From NCBI RefSeq assembly GCF_007752345.1, contig NZ_CP036299.1:3683501-3747500 (forward strand): a stretch of DNA of 64,000 nucleotides. Direction: 5' to 3'. The notes beneath the pieces were generated by a model, which did not search any database, was not told the DNA's origin, and was given only the letters and a program-made list of their open reading frames with translations. This document shows, in pieces, positions 26,626-34,743 of this stretch. Each line of letters starts with the position of its first letter. Position 1 is the stretch's first letter. A program made the translations under genes and the position numbers. The stretch comes from Planctopirus ephydatiae. Its GTDB lineage: Bacteria > Planctomycetota > Planctomycetia > Planctomycetales > Planctomycetaceae.

Positions 26626-27798
26626 CTACTCTTCATAAAGCTTCGGTTTGCGGCGACGAGGCTTGGCTGAGCGATATTCTTCGTACTCAGGTGCTGGTGC
26701 CGGTACCTTGCCACTCATGGATTTCGTCGCTTTGACAATCGAGTAGCCGCGAATCAGATCGCTGGTCACATTTTCAAACAGTAACGGTAGCGATTCGACA
26801 TACCAGGCGGGTGCTTTGGTAACGATATAAATTCGACCACCCGGAATGAGAATACGGAACGCCGTCTCAACGAAAATCCCGGCAATTTTGTAGTTCGAGA
26901 AATAGGGTGGGTTCGCGTAGACGACATCTACACTGTTGGATTCCAACGATTTTCCGGTGGCATCCAATCGAGTCTGCACTCGGCTGGTTCCATTTTCCTG
27001 AGCGGCCCACTGAGTGCATTCAATGGCCCGCGGATTCGAATCCACTGCCAACACGTCCAGCTCTGGATGTCGCAAGGCGGCAGCAACAGCCACTCCACCA
27101 CTGCCGCAACCCAGATCCACGATCTGTCCCTTCTCCATCGGTTCAATTACCGAGATCAGCGTGCGTGCTCCCACATCCAGCTTTCTGTGGGCAAAAACGC
27201 CCGGGCGACTTTTCATGCGAATCAGTCGCTCACCGTCTCGAAACATGAATTCACAGTCATGGTTTTTGAGCTTCTTCGGGGACTCTGTCTTGATTGCCAG
27301 ATAGGTCACACCTTTACGAGTGGGCCGACGAGTCACCTTAGGGAAGAATCGCTGAATCTCCGTATGCAACCACTGATCATCTCTCATATCAGTTGTCGCA
27401 ATGAGAGTTCCCCCATCGACCAGACGAACACATGCCTGCTGTAACAGATCTCTGGTCAGTTCCGCTTCACCTGTTTTAGGCAGCACGAGACAGATGGTCT
27501 GGTACTCGACTCCCGGAAAGTCGGGTTCGCAAACAAGCTGCAAATTGGCAGGCACACCCGCTGGTGCCAAAGCGGCCTGATCACGCAAATGAACATCCAG
27601 AAACCAGCAGGTTACCTGACTTTGTGGCCTTGCAATTGCGAGTGCAAAAGCAAATTGTGCCCGCCCGGAACTGTTACACAGGATTCTTTCACCCTGAACA
27701 TCAGCCAGCGCATCGACCATCAATTGTTCGGCTGGTCGAACCTTCGGGACATACTGGGGAGCCACCTCCCCTTTTCGTAATCGGCGCGGTGAATTCAT
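26626..27798 (-). CDS. RsmC/RlmG-like rRNA guanine methyltransferase
   Basis: The 390-residue class I SAM-dependent methyltransferase has the two-domain layout of RsmC/RlmG, which methylate guanine N2 in 16S or 23S rRNA. The N-terminal half (about 25-180) looks like a degenerate methyltransferase domain. The C-terminal half (about 185-350) has the SAM motif 'IVDLGCGSGGVAVAAAL', the acidic 'VLAVDSNPRAI' and the catalytic 'ANPPYFSN'; the E. coli enzymes have NPPF here, which stays within the NPP-aromatic consensus. A basic tail 'AKPRRRKPK' could bind RNA. It lies 166 bases after the RlmI-like gene on the same strand. The start is taken at 'MNSPRRLRKG'; an ATG 9 codons upstream is also possible. 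The exact rRNA target is not readable. Confidence 0.85.
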   Translation of the reverse strand: MNSPRRLRKGEVAPQYVPKVRPAEQLMVDALADVQGERILCNSSGRAQFAFALAIARPQSQVTCWFLDVHLRDQAALAPAGVPANLQLVCEPDFPGVEYQTICLVLPKTGEAELTRDLLQQACVRLVDGGTLIATTDMRDDQWLHTEIQRFFPKVTRRPTRKGVTYLAIKTESPKKLKNHDCEFMFRDGERLIRMKSRPGVFAHRKLDVGARTLISVIEPMEKGQIVDLGCGSGGVAVAAALRHPELDVLAVDSNPRAIECTQWAAQENGTSRVQTRLDATGKSLESNSVDVVYANPPYFSNYKIAGIFVETAFRILIPGGRIYIVTKAPAWYVESLPLLFENVTSDLIRGYSIVKATKSMSGKVPAPAPEYEEYRSAKPRRRKPKLYEE

Positions 27799-27964
27799 GA
27801 CGAAGATCTTTCCTATCGGGCCCATCTGGAGTCAGCCCGCTGTATTCATTGATTCTATTCGTTGGCTCGGAATCGAATCTGCGGCCAGAACCAGTTGATC
27901 GTTTGAGATCGTCTGGTATGAATGCTTTAGATTCCCTTGCGGCTTACCGCCAAAAATTTCAGGC

Positions 27965-29146
27965 TCAGGCGGTCGAAATGTAACACTTCAGGTAGTTGGA
28001 TTCCGGACATTGCAATGATTGCGGATGATCTGGCGAGGGGCCGCGCGCCTCTAAAATTTTCAGTTCTCGCCGAGCCTGCCAGGCAGCTTCACGAAGAACC
28101 TGCTGGAACAGGTCATGAGTTACCAATCCGCTGCAACTGCAGGTCACCAGCGTTCCCTGTGGCTCGAGAACATCCAATGCCAGTCGATTCAGTGAGTGAT
28201 AGCCTTTGAGACCTGTTTCCATAGTTGATCGGCTTTTCACCAGCTTGGGTGGATCCAGCACGATGGTTTGAAACCTGACCCCCTGATTACGAAACTCAGT
28301 TAACACTTCAAAAGCATCGCCATGGCGGACTTCGTATCGGTCGGCAAGACCATTTCGTGTGACGTTCGCGGTGGCATTCTCAACAGCGATTTTCGAAGTA
28401 TCCACACCAATGACATGTGTGACCTGCCCATGTCTCAGGGCATTCATGCCAAAGCCTGCCGAATAACAGCACAGATCAAGCATCTGACCACTGGCAAATT
28501 GAGCAACTCTGAATCTGTTCTCCCGCTGATCCAGATAAAAACCCGTTTTTTGCCCGTCGACCAGATCCACATGGTAAACCAGACCATGCTCTTCAACAGG
28601 AATAAACGCTGGTGGTGTTTCGCCTCGAAAGAGTCCATCAATCAGAGGCATGCCTTCGGCTTGACGAATCCCCTTCTCTGTCCTGAGCCAGCAACCACTT
28701 GCTTGTGTCTGCTGCATCAGTTCATCAACCAGCAATTCCATGCGGGATTGAAGAGCGTGCGAGCCCAGTTGAGCCAGCAACCAGCCTCCGTAGCGATCCA
28801 CAGTGAGCCCTGAAAGAAAATCGGCCTCGCTGGAGATCAACCGTGAACCATTCAAAGCCGTTGGAGCTGGCATGAATTTCCGGCGAAGGTCACACGCCAT
28901 TCGGACTCTTGATCGCCAGAAATCTTCGGTTAGAGGTTGATCTTCATTCCATGAATAGATGCGAACTCGAATTCGACTGGAACTGTTGTAAAGGCCATAG
29001 CCCAGAAATTTTTCATTGGCCCCAACCACGAGAACGTCATCACCAACTTGTGGCTGACCTTCCACGCGGTCGATGGCAGAATCAAATAGCCAGGGATGCC
29101 GGGAGGCTCCTCGCGAAAACTGACGACTGGTGACAACCCGAATCAA
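27965..29146 (-). CDS. rlmI: RlmI-like 23S rRNA cytosine-C5 methyltransferase
   Basis: The 393-residue protein has the RlmI (YccW) layout: an N-terminal PUA-type RNA-binding domain (about 1-75, with 'GASRHPWLFDSAID' and 'GDDVLVVGANEKFLGYGLYN') and a C-terminal SAM-dependent methyltransferase. Motifs are 'DGQKTGFYLDQRENR', 'MLDLCCYSAGFGMNAL', 'VIGVDTSKIAVENA', 'IVLDPPKLV' and the C-terminal 'HPQSLQCPESNYLKCY', which is diagnostic of the family. E. coli RlmI makes m5C1962 in 23S rRNA. It is followed on the same strand by a second rRNA methyltransferase (RsmC-like). Confidence 0.92.
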   Translation of the reverse strand: MIRVVTSRQFSRGASRHPWLFDSAIDRVEGQPQVGDDVLVVGANEKFLGYGLYNSSSRIRVRIYSWNEDQPLTEDFWRSRVRMACDLRRKFMPAPTALNGSRLISSEADFLSGLTVDRYGGWLLAQLGSHALQSRMELLVDELMQQTQASGCWLRTEKGIRQAEGMPLIDGLFRGETPPAFIPVEEHGLVYHVDLVDGQKTGFYLDQRENRFRVAQFASGQMLDLCCYSAGFGMNALRHGQVTHVIGVDTSKIAVENATANVTRNGLADRYEVRHGDAFEVLTEFRNQGVRFQTIVLDPPKLVKSRSTMETGLKGYHSLNRLALDVLEPQGTLVTCSCSGLVTHDLFQQVLREAAWQARRELKILEARGPSPDHPQSLQCPESNYLKCYISTA

Positions 29147-29252
29147 ACGCCCCGCCCTTCTCCACTCACGAATAACAGAAGACTTCCAATTGACGAATCA
29201 GGTCGTTGTCTCAGGTCTTTGTCAAAGTGCAGCCACTGGTCAGTTCGGAAGG

Positions 29253-29708
29253 CTACCGTGAACGCAGTGCCGCCTGCTGCTGATCAACTTCTTCAACATA
29301 GGCCAGCAGACGATCGCGTTCATTGGTGAGATGCCTCACGCGCAGCAAAGACTTGACCCGGGTAGTCAGCTCAAGTCGATTGATGGGTTTGGTAAGGAAA
29401 TCGTCGGCCCCTGCCTGAATGGCCTTTTCAATATCCCCCATCTCATTCAGAGCCGTGACCATCAGCACGGGGAGCGACTTTGTGGAGGGTTCACTGCGCA
29501 GCTTAGCACAGACCTCAAAACCACTGAGTTTGGGCATCATGATATCCAGCAGCACCAGATCGGGCTGCCACTCCCGGACTTTTTCCAGCGTCTGTTGCCC
29601 GTCATAGGCCATGGCGATTTCGTATTCATCGCTGGCGAGATAGGCATCGAGCAATTCGCAATTCTGCAAATTGTCATCTGCAATCAGGATTCGAGAAACA
29701 ATTGTCAT
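29253..29708 (-). CDS. Single-domain response regulator (CheY-like) with short C-terminal helix
   Basis: The 151-residue receiver protein has the acidic pair in 'ILIADDN' (Asp near 11-12), the phospho-acceptor Asp in 'LVLLDIMMPKLSG' (near 54), the switch Thr in 'VLMVTAL' and the conserved Lys in 'LTKPINRLEL'. After the receiver comes only a helix of about 30 residues ('LTNERDRLLAYVEEVDQQQ') and no DNA-binding or enzymatic domain, so output is probably by protein contact. Such receivers often precede a GGDEF or PP2C module; here the gene stops instead. It is transcribed upstream of rlmI (106 bases) and no histidine kinase is adjacent. The start is set at 'MTIVSRILIADD'; an ATG five codons upstream is the alternative. 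Confidence 0.92.
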   Translation of the reverse strand: MTIVSRILIADDNLQNCELLDAYLASDEYEIAMAYDGQQTLEKVREWQPDLVLLDIMMPKLSGFEVCAKLRSEPSTKSLPVLMVTALNEMGDIEKAIQAGADDFLTKPINRLELTTRVKSLLRVRHLTNERDRLLAYVEEVDQQQAALRSR

Positions 29709-29909
29709 CACTTTAATCCGCAATTATCAGTTCGTAAGTCGGCATGAGTATTGCGATGCTGCCCATCGAGCTGCAAGGTTTCACAAGGCCGCTGGTGTTC
29801 GAGTGAGCTCACAATTCACACCCTGAAATTCCGCAAGGTCATAGATTCTAACGACTTTGCCATATCTTCGAAATGCAGTGAGCCCGTCTCAGCAGGCGGT
29901 CGGAAAGAG

Positions 29910-30182
29910 TCAATCGGAAGGTGTCACGTCATCTTCATCGCCGACCGAAACAGTACTGAGGGTGTACAGACCGCCCCCGGCCATCAGGATGGCAATCATC
30001 CACCAGAGAGTGCGATTCATGAACCAGATCGAAGGCATCCAATCTAAGGATTCCACGGATTCCAGTGCATTAAGAAGCAATAAAACACTTCCAGCCAACA
30101 GCAAAAACCAGCCCATGCTTCGCCACGAATTCAAGGTGTCTGCCGCCACTGATTTCTGGCTCTCCTGAGATGCATCTTCCAT
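29910..30182 (-). CDS. Small two-span membrane protein, unknown function
   Basis: The 90-residue product has two hydrophobic segments (about 26-40, 'MGWFLLLAGSVLLLLNAL', and 57-75, 'MIAILMAGGGLYTL') joined by a Trp-rich loop. N- and C-termini are short and acidic, and likely cytoplasmic. The ATG at 30182 is chosen because AGGAAG lies 7 bases upstream. I do not recognise the family. It is the most upstream gene of the minus-strand run and diverges from the large kinase gene. Confidence 0.7.
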   Translation of the reverse strand: MEDASQESQKSVAADTLNSWRSMGWFLLLAGSVLLLLNALESVESLDWMPSIWFMNRTLWWMIAILMAGGGLYTLSTVSVGDEDDVTPSD

Positions 30183-30314
30183 GAAACACTTCCTGATCGT
30201 CGAAAAGTCACGCGCTAACAATAATGCCGAAGGCCCCATGATCCACTTCCATCGAGCAATTCTTCAGCAGAATCTGTTCGACCCTAGAACTGGATGAGTC
30301 AGAGTGTTAGCTTA

Positions 30315-30328
30315 ATTTTTGCAAAAAT
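30315..30328. promoter_or_regulatory. 14-bp AT-rich palindrome in the divergent kinase promoter region
   Basis: ATTTTTGCAAAAAT is a perfect 14-bp palindrome in the 280-base region between the small membrane protein gene and the large kinase gene, about 135 bases before the kinase start. It could be an operator or part of a promoter; the sequence alone does not decide. Confidence 0.4.
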
Positions 30329-30462
30329 CACATCCGTATTTTTCCACCCTCTCTCATTTGACCTGCGTGCCTGGCGGGGACACTTCTCCGCCAGTCATGG
30401 TAATCGTAGTTTTCTGTCAGTACCTGATGACGTTTTCTCGTGAAAGACAAGCGGATCAGTCA

Positions 30463-33400
30463 ATGCCCGCCAAACTGTCCAGTGAATCATTCCTTGCAAC
30501 TATTCGCCGTAGCGGTCTCGTTGAGGACGACCGACTTAACGTTTTGTATGCGGAATACACGGAACGATTGAATGGTGAGGCGGATTCCACAGACCTGGCT
30601 CAGTTTCTTGTCAACCGGAATGCGGTGACTGCCTGGCAGGGTGAAAAGCTGCTCCAGGGAAAACATAAGGGCTTTTTCCTGGGGAAGTATCGCCTGCTGT
30701 CACTCCTAGGCCGGGGAGGCATGAGTTCGGTATATCTGGCTGAACATATCGTGATGCGCCGCCGCTGCGCGATTAAAGTGCTTCCACAAAAACGAGTCGC
30801 AGACACCTCGTATCTCGGAAGATTTCACCGAGAAGCTCAGGCGGTTGCTTCACTGGATCATCCCAATATCGTCCGCGCCTACGATGTCGATCATCAGGCC
30901 GATCGCGATACAGATATCCACTTCCTTGTGATGGAATTTGTTGACGGACAGAGCCTGCAGGAACTGGTATTAAAATCTGGACAGGTGCCATTTGCAGATG
31001 CAGCAGACTACATCCGTCAGGCGGCTCTGGGATTATCCCATGCCCATGGTGCCGGTCTTGTCCATCGGGACATCAAACCCGGAAATCTGCTCGTGGATCA
31101 CACGGGCGTCGTGAAAGTTCTCGACCTGGGACTCGCCAGGTTCTTCAGTGATACCGGCGACGATGCCCTCACGATTCAGCACGATGAAAAAGTTCTCGGG
31201 ACAGCCGACTACCTGGCACCGGAGCAAGCGCTCGACAGCCACTCCGTCGATGCTCGTGCCGATATCTACAGTTTAGGCTGCACACTTTATTTTCTACTCA
31301 CGGGCTCCCCTCCATTTACCGAAGGGACTCTGGCGCAGCGATTGATGGCGCATCAGACCAAAGAACCGCCATCCATAGAGAGCAAGCGACCGGATGTTCC
31401 TGCCGACCTTGCTGCCATCGTCCGCAAGATGATGGCCAAATCTCCAGCCGACCGGCCTGCTTCTGCCAAGGCGGTGGCGGAGATCCTGGAAAACTGGCTG
31501 AAGCAGTATCGCACTGGTGGAGTCTCTTCTGGCGGAGTCTCTATAGAAAGTGATGTTTCACAGCAGGAAAATGCTCATTCCGTGGCTGTGGCAGGCTTGG
31601 AATTCAGTACTCAGGAACCTCTCCCGACGGATATGAGCATGGCTCCTGCCGGGGATGAACTCTCAGCGTTCCTGACCTCGTTATCGGGTGGAGTTTCTAC
31701 ACCCCTCCCTGAACCAGTACTGCAGCGAAAAACGCCAGAGGTCGCAAAGCCTTCGACGGATTCTGCCAAAGGAAAGAAATCATCGAGCAGCACTGGGCAG
31801 CCAGTCCATGATTTTCAGTTTCTTGAGCCAATGAGCCACTCGCCTGAAGAGGGGAATTCTTCGAAATCCAGCTCGGTTTTTGGGGCCGAGATGGCATCGG
31901 CTGCCCCATCAAAGGCTCCATCGTCGATCAAGCTCCCCTCATCGAAGACTTTGCCAGCGAATCAGATCCCAACCGATGCCACAGCCGCAAAAACTCCCAC
32001 AGATCACGCGGGTTCGAAGAGTTTCGAAACTCCAGTTCACCCAAAATCAGCCTCCGGGATACAGCGAGCTGCGGGCAATTCGAAAGCCGCGTTAGAGCCT
32101 CCTGAAGCCAAACCTGTTGCAACCCCTCCACAGATTCTGGCGACCAGCGAAGCTCCCATTCTCGAAGCGATCCCTCTTCGTGAAGGTTCTGGCAATTCCA
32201 TACCTGAGGCCATTCCTGTACGACGTACTGCGAAAGTGATTCGGCCAGCGGCAACAACTCCCTCCCCCGCAAAAGTCATTTTGGAAGCAATCCCGATTTC
32301 CAATACCGATCTGGAGAGCGAACCCTCACAGATGATTGCGGATGTCGAGCAGCCGATCAGAGATACGTCCACTTCGAACCGCAACAGCAGTTCACACTCA
32401 CAATCCAGTCGTCACAAAGGAACCGCGAAAAAACTGCCCGGCTGGGCCATCCCTGCTGGCATCGCCGTGGGTGTCCTCTTACTGATAGCCGGTGGATATG
32501 CAGTCTTCGGGCCTTCTTCCGCTCCAGCAAAAACAGTCGATTACAGCCGACCCGACCCCACGTGGATTGATCGACGTGAAACGACAGTGGGGCCTCAAGG
32601 TGAGTTCAAAAAAATCTCTGACGCGTTGGCCAAGGTGCGAGCCAACTTTAAACCTGGCGGAGAGAAAGACCGATTCCGAATTGAAGTCGCTGCGGGGATA
32701 TATCCCGAGCGAATCGTGCTCGATTCACGAGGAAGTGGCCGAAAATGGCCCGAAAATATCACTGTGGCTGGGGCTGAAAATGCAAAAGTTGTGATTCAGG
32801 GTGGGACACAAACTGGTGATCCCATCGTGAAGATTCGCGATGTCCAAGGGTTTCAACTTGAAAACATCACAATTAATGCTGAAAAGCATGAAACCGCCAT
32901 CGAAGTCGGGGATTACCTTTATGGTACACGCCTGACCAATCTGAGCATTCTGGATTTTTCAAATGCTGGCATCATTGGGAAGGATGTTTCCGGTCTTCTG
33001 GATAAGGAATTCACCATCAATGATTGCCTGATTTCGACAAAATCGGAGAAGGCCGTCGGTGTTCGGCTGGAAGCCACAGAAACGCTGGCGGACGTGAGTT
33101 TGCTTAAAAATCGATTCCATGGCCCGATGGCCGCCGGTGTGCTGATTGAAGCCTCCAGTTTTGCTTCGAAAATCCAGATTCGCGAGAATCGTTTTTTCGA
33201 ATGCGAAAACGCGATCGAGTTTGCCGGCGAAGCTTCATGGCTGGGGATCGCCGTCAGTAATAATACGATTGCCGCTGGGAACCAGGGAGTTGTCTTTGCC
33301 GAACAACCCGGCTCAGACAGCGTGACACTTTCGATCAGACGAAATCTGTTTGCGGGTCTGAAAGGAGCCGAGATTCGTATTCAATCGAATTTCAGTGCGG

Positions 33401-33648
33401 ATGGTTGGAAGAAAGCGACTGAGGGGAGAACTCAAGGTAATGTGACTGACCGCCTCCCTCCCTCACCTGCCCCAGGTGTGATTGATCTGGCAACCTCGGG
33501 TGGCAGCCGTGTCGGCAGTAAAATCAGTTTCAAATCGATGGAACCCGCTGATCCCAGTTTCCTGCTTCCAGCGACTCCATCGATCCCCAAGCCGACAGAT
33601 AAAGCATTGGAACGAGAACTGGACCACACCGGTGCTATTGGGCAGTAA
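30463..33648 (+). CDS. Large membrane-spanning Ser/Thr kinase with extracytoplasmic beta-helix domain
   Basis: The 1061-residue receptor-like kinase begins with a helical segment (about 1-60) of the kind that precedes planctomycete kinases. The Hanks kinase domain is at about 68-345: 'LGRGGMSSVYLAEH' Gly loop, 'CAIKVL' Lys, 'VHRDIKPGNLLV' catalytic loop, 'DLGLAR' (DLG for DFG) and 'YLAPEQ'. A long Ser/Pro-rich linker (about 350-650) repeats motifs of the type 'EAIPL/EAIPV'. One membrane span (about 662-684, Ala/Gly/Leu-rich) precedes a C-terminal region (about 700-1040) with repeated Asn/Ile ladders such as 'GFQLENITINA' and 'ENRFFECENAIEF', fitting a right-handed parallel beta-helix that would face the periplasm and might bind glycans. 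The ATG at 30463 is chosen over upstream starts because residues before it look non-coding. Confidence 0.9.
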   Translation: MPAKLSSESFLATIRRSGLVEDDRLNVLYAEYTERLNGEADSTDLAQFLVNRNAVTAWQGEKLLQGKHKGFFLGKYRLLSLLGRGGMSSVYLAEHIVMRRRCAIKVLPQKRVADTSYLGRFHREAQAVASLDHPNIVRAYDVDHQADRDTDIHFLVMEFVDGQSLQELVLKSGQVPFADAADYIRQAALGLSHAHGAGLVHRDIKPGNLLVDHTGVVKVLDLGLARFFSDTGDDALTIQHDEKVLGTADYLAPEQALDSHSVDARADIYSLGCTLYFLLTGSPPFTEGTLAQRLMAHQTKEPPSIESKRPDVPADLAAIVRKMMAKSPADRPASAKAVAEILENWLKQYRTGGVSSGGVSIESDVSQQENAHSVAVAGLEFSTQEPLPTDMSMAPAGDELSAFLTSLSGGVSTPLPEPVLQRKTPEVAKPSTDSAKGKKSSSSTGQPVHDFQFLEPMSHSPEEGNSSKSSSVFGAEMASAAPSKAPSSIKLPSSKTLPANQIPTDATAAKTPTDHAGSKSFETPVHPKSASGIQRAAGNSKAALEPPEAKPVATPPQILATSEAPILEAIPLREGSGNSIPEAIPVRRTAKVIRPAATTPSPAKVILEAIPISNTDLESEPSQMIADVEQPIRDTSTSNRNSSSHSQSSRHKGTAKKLPGWAIPAGIAVGVLLLIAGGYAVFGPSSAPAKTVDYSRPDPTWIDRRETTVGPQGEFKKISDALAKVRANFKPGGEKDRFRIEVAAGIYPERIVLDSRGSGRKWPENITVAGAENAKVVIQGGTQTGDPIVKIRDVQGFQLENITINAEKHETAIEVGDYLYGTRLTNLSILDFSNAGIIGKDVSGLLDKEFTINDCLISTKSEKAVGVRLEATETLADVSLLKNRFHGPMAAGVLIEASSFASKIQIRENRFFECENAIEFAGEASWLGIAVSNNTIAAGNQGVVFAEQPGSDSVTLSIRRNLFAGLKGAEIRIQSNFSADGWKKATEGRTQGNVTDRLPPSPAPGVIDLATSGGSRVGSKISFKSMEPADPSFLLPATPSIPKPTDKALERELDHTGAIGQ

Positions 33649-33653
33649 ATCCC

Positions 33654-33682
33654 TACCCTGTAAAGAGCTAGGGTAAATTTCT
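33654..33682 (+). terminator. Weak terminator-like hairpin after the large kinase gene
   Basis: TACCCT (33654-33659) and AGGGTA (33670-33675) form a 6-bp stem with a 10-base loop, followed by AATTTCT. It starts 6 bases past the stop codon; the stem is short, so this is tentative. Confidence 0.4.
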
Positions 33683-34015
33683 GCCCCTCGCCGCTTACCC
33701 CGATTGCGAACAGGTGAACAGGACCTCCGCTCCAAAATCATTCTTGCAACCCACTTCCCGGCAACGTGTTACGATAAAAAGAACACATCAACGCGATCCT
33801 GAATGCGGTCTGTGATCTGAAAGACTTGTCGTAAATTCCAGTGAGCTGGTCACTTAAAGTGTACACTTGCGACGTGTCTTCTCAGCCCTGAGGATAGAGG
33901 GAGTGGCTGGGAAAAGTTTCCGGCCGATCCGAGAGCAGGCAGGAGGCCAGCGAGAACGCTCAGCGAGGAGCGACAGAACCTAAGGGCGAGACACGAGCCC
34001 AGAAGTTGACTGTCT
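33683..34015. other. Intergenic region before the HEIGH protein gene, with short palindromes
   Basis: About 330 bases with no supported gene. It includes AGTGA/TCACT (33840-33854) and a 12-bp palindrome AAGTGTACACTT (33857-33868). A purine- and G-rich stretch runs at about 33890-34000, rich in GAG/CAG/GCGAG. The stretch does not match any structured RNA I know, and a stop codon (34007-34009) separates it from the next gene's frame. Confidence 0.35.
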
Positions 34016-34699
34016 ATGAGATTCTCTAATCATCATCAATCGGCTCGCAAAGAAGCACCTCAGGCGCGAGAACGTGCAGAGCGACATCAGCCAATTGGTC
34101 GTAAGGCCAGATCGGTCGTGAGGCCAACCGCAGCCCATCGCAGTCGATCAACTGGCCGAATGGATCGAGCCGGACAATTCTCTGCCCCGGAGACCTGGCA
34201 TGATCCGGTCGAACAACAGCAGTTTCGGTGTGTCATCGAACCAGCCGGAGATTCGTTTCGTCATGTGGTGACGGAACAGGAAATCCGTAATCGACTCGCC
34301 GAATTGCCCGAACACTTTGTTTCCGATCTGCAGGTCGTGCAGTTGAGTCGCATGACGCGCAAACGAGCGATCTTCCCGCTCTACGGCATGCAATGGGGCC
34401 CGAATGTCTATCTCTATCCGTTAGAAGAGAGTTTGATTGAGCGTTACGCACGTATGCCCAAACCACAATTTCGCATCGACTCAGAAATGTATGGTGGGAA
34501 ATGGGAAGAAGTCGGCGGTATCTGGCAACTCACGTGGACAGAACAGACCATTAAAGATTTCTATCTGAATAACGTTCTGATTCACGAAATTGGCCATTTG
34601 AACGACCATCGCAATCGCTCTTACATCGACCGTGAACGTTATGCCAACTGGTTCGCCATTGAGTTTGGCTACCGCGCTTCGCGTGGCCGAAGGGTCTGA
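34016..34699 (+). CDS. Putative zinc metallopeptidase-like protein (HEIGH motif) with basic N-terminus
   Basis: The 227-residue protein belongs to no family I can name. The N-terminal 50 residues are very basic and His/Arg-rich and probably disordered. From about 65 on, a compact domain leads to 'NNVLIHEIGHLNDHRNRSY', an HExxH motif with His190, Glu191 and His194. Twelve to fourteen residues later 'DRERYANWFA' provides Glu207, resembling the third zinc ligand and Ala-Asn-x-Phe-Ala helix of compact gluzincin-type peptidases such as ImmA/IrrE-like proteins. An extra His198 is also present. No signal peptide is seen. It sits alone, converging on the CxxCH/pseudo-peptidase gene with a 44-base gap. 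Peptidase activity is inferred from the motif only. Confidence 0.75.
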   Translation: MRFSNHHQSARKEAPQARERAERHQPIGRKARSVVRPTAAHRSRSTGRMDRAGQFSAPETWHDPVEQQQFRCVIEPAGDSFRHVVTEQEIRNRLAELPEHFVSDLQVVQLSRMTRKRAIFPLYGMQWGPNVYLYPLEESLIERYARMPKPQFRIDSEMYGGKWEEVGGIWQLTWTEQTIKDFYLNNVLIHEIGHLNDHRNRSYIDRERYANWFAIEFGYRASRGRRV

Positions 34700-34743
34700 C
34701 AAGCATTGATTCGTCGCATCAAGCGACTGGAACTATGCCACAA

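Noticed and set aside
33890-34000. GAG/CAG-rich, GC-rich stretch considered as a structured RNA
   Set aside because: It does not show the conserved elements of RNase P RNA, tmRNA, SRP RNA or 6S RNA that I can recall, and no stable extended fold was evident by eye.
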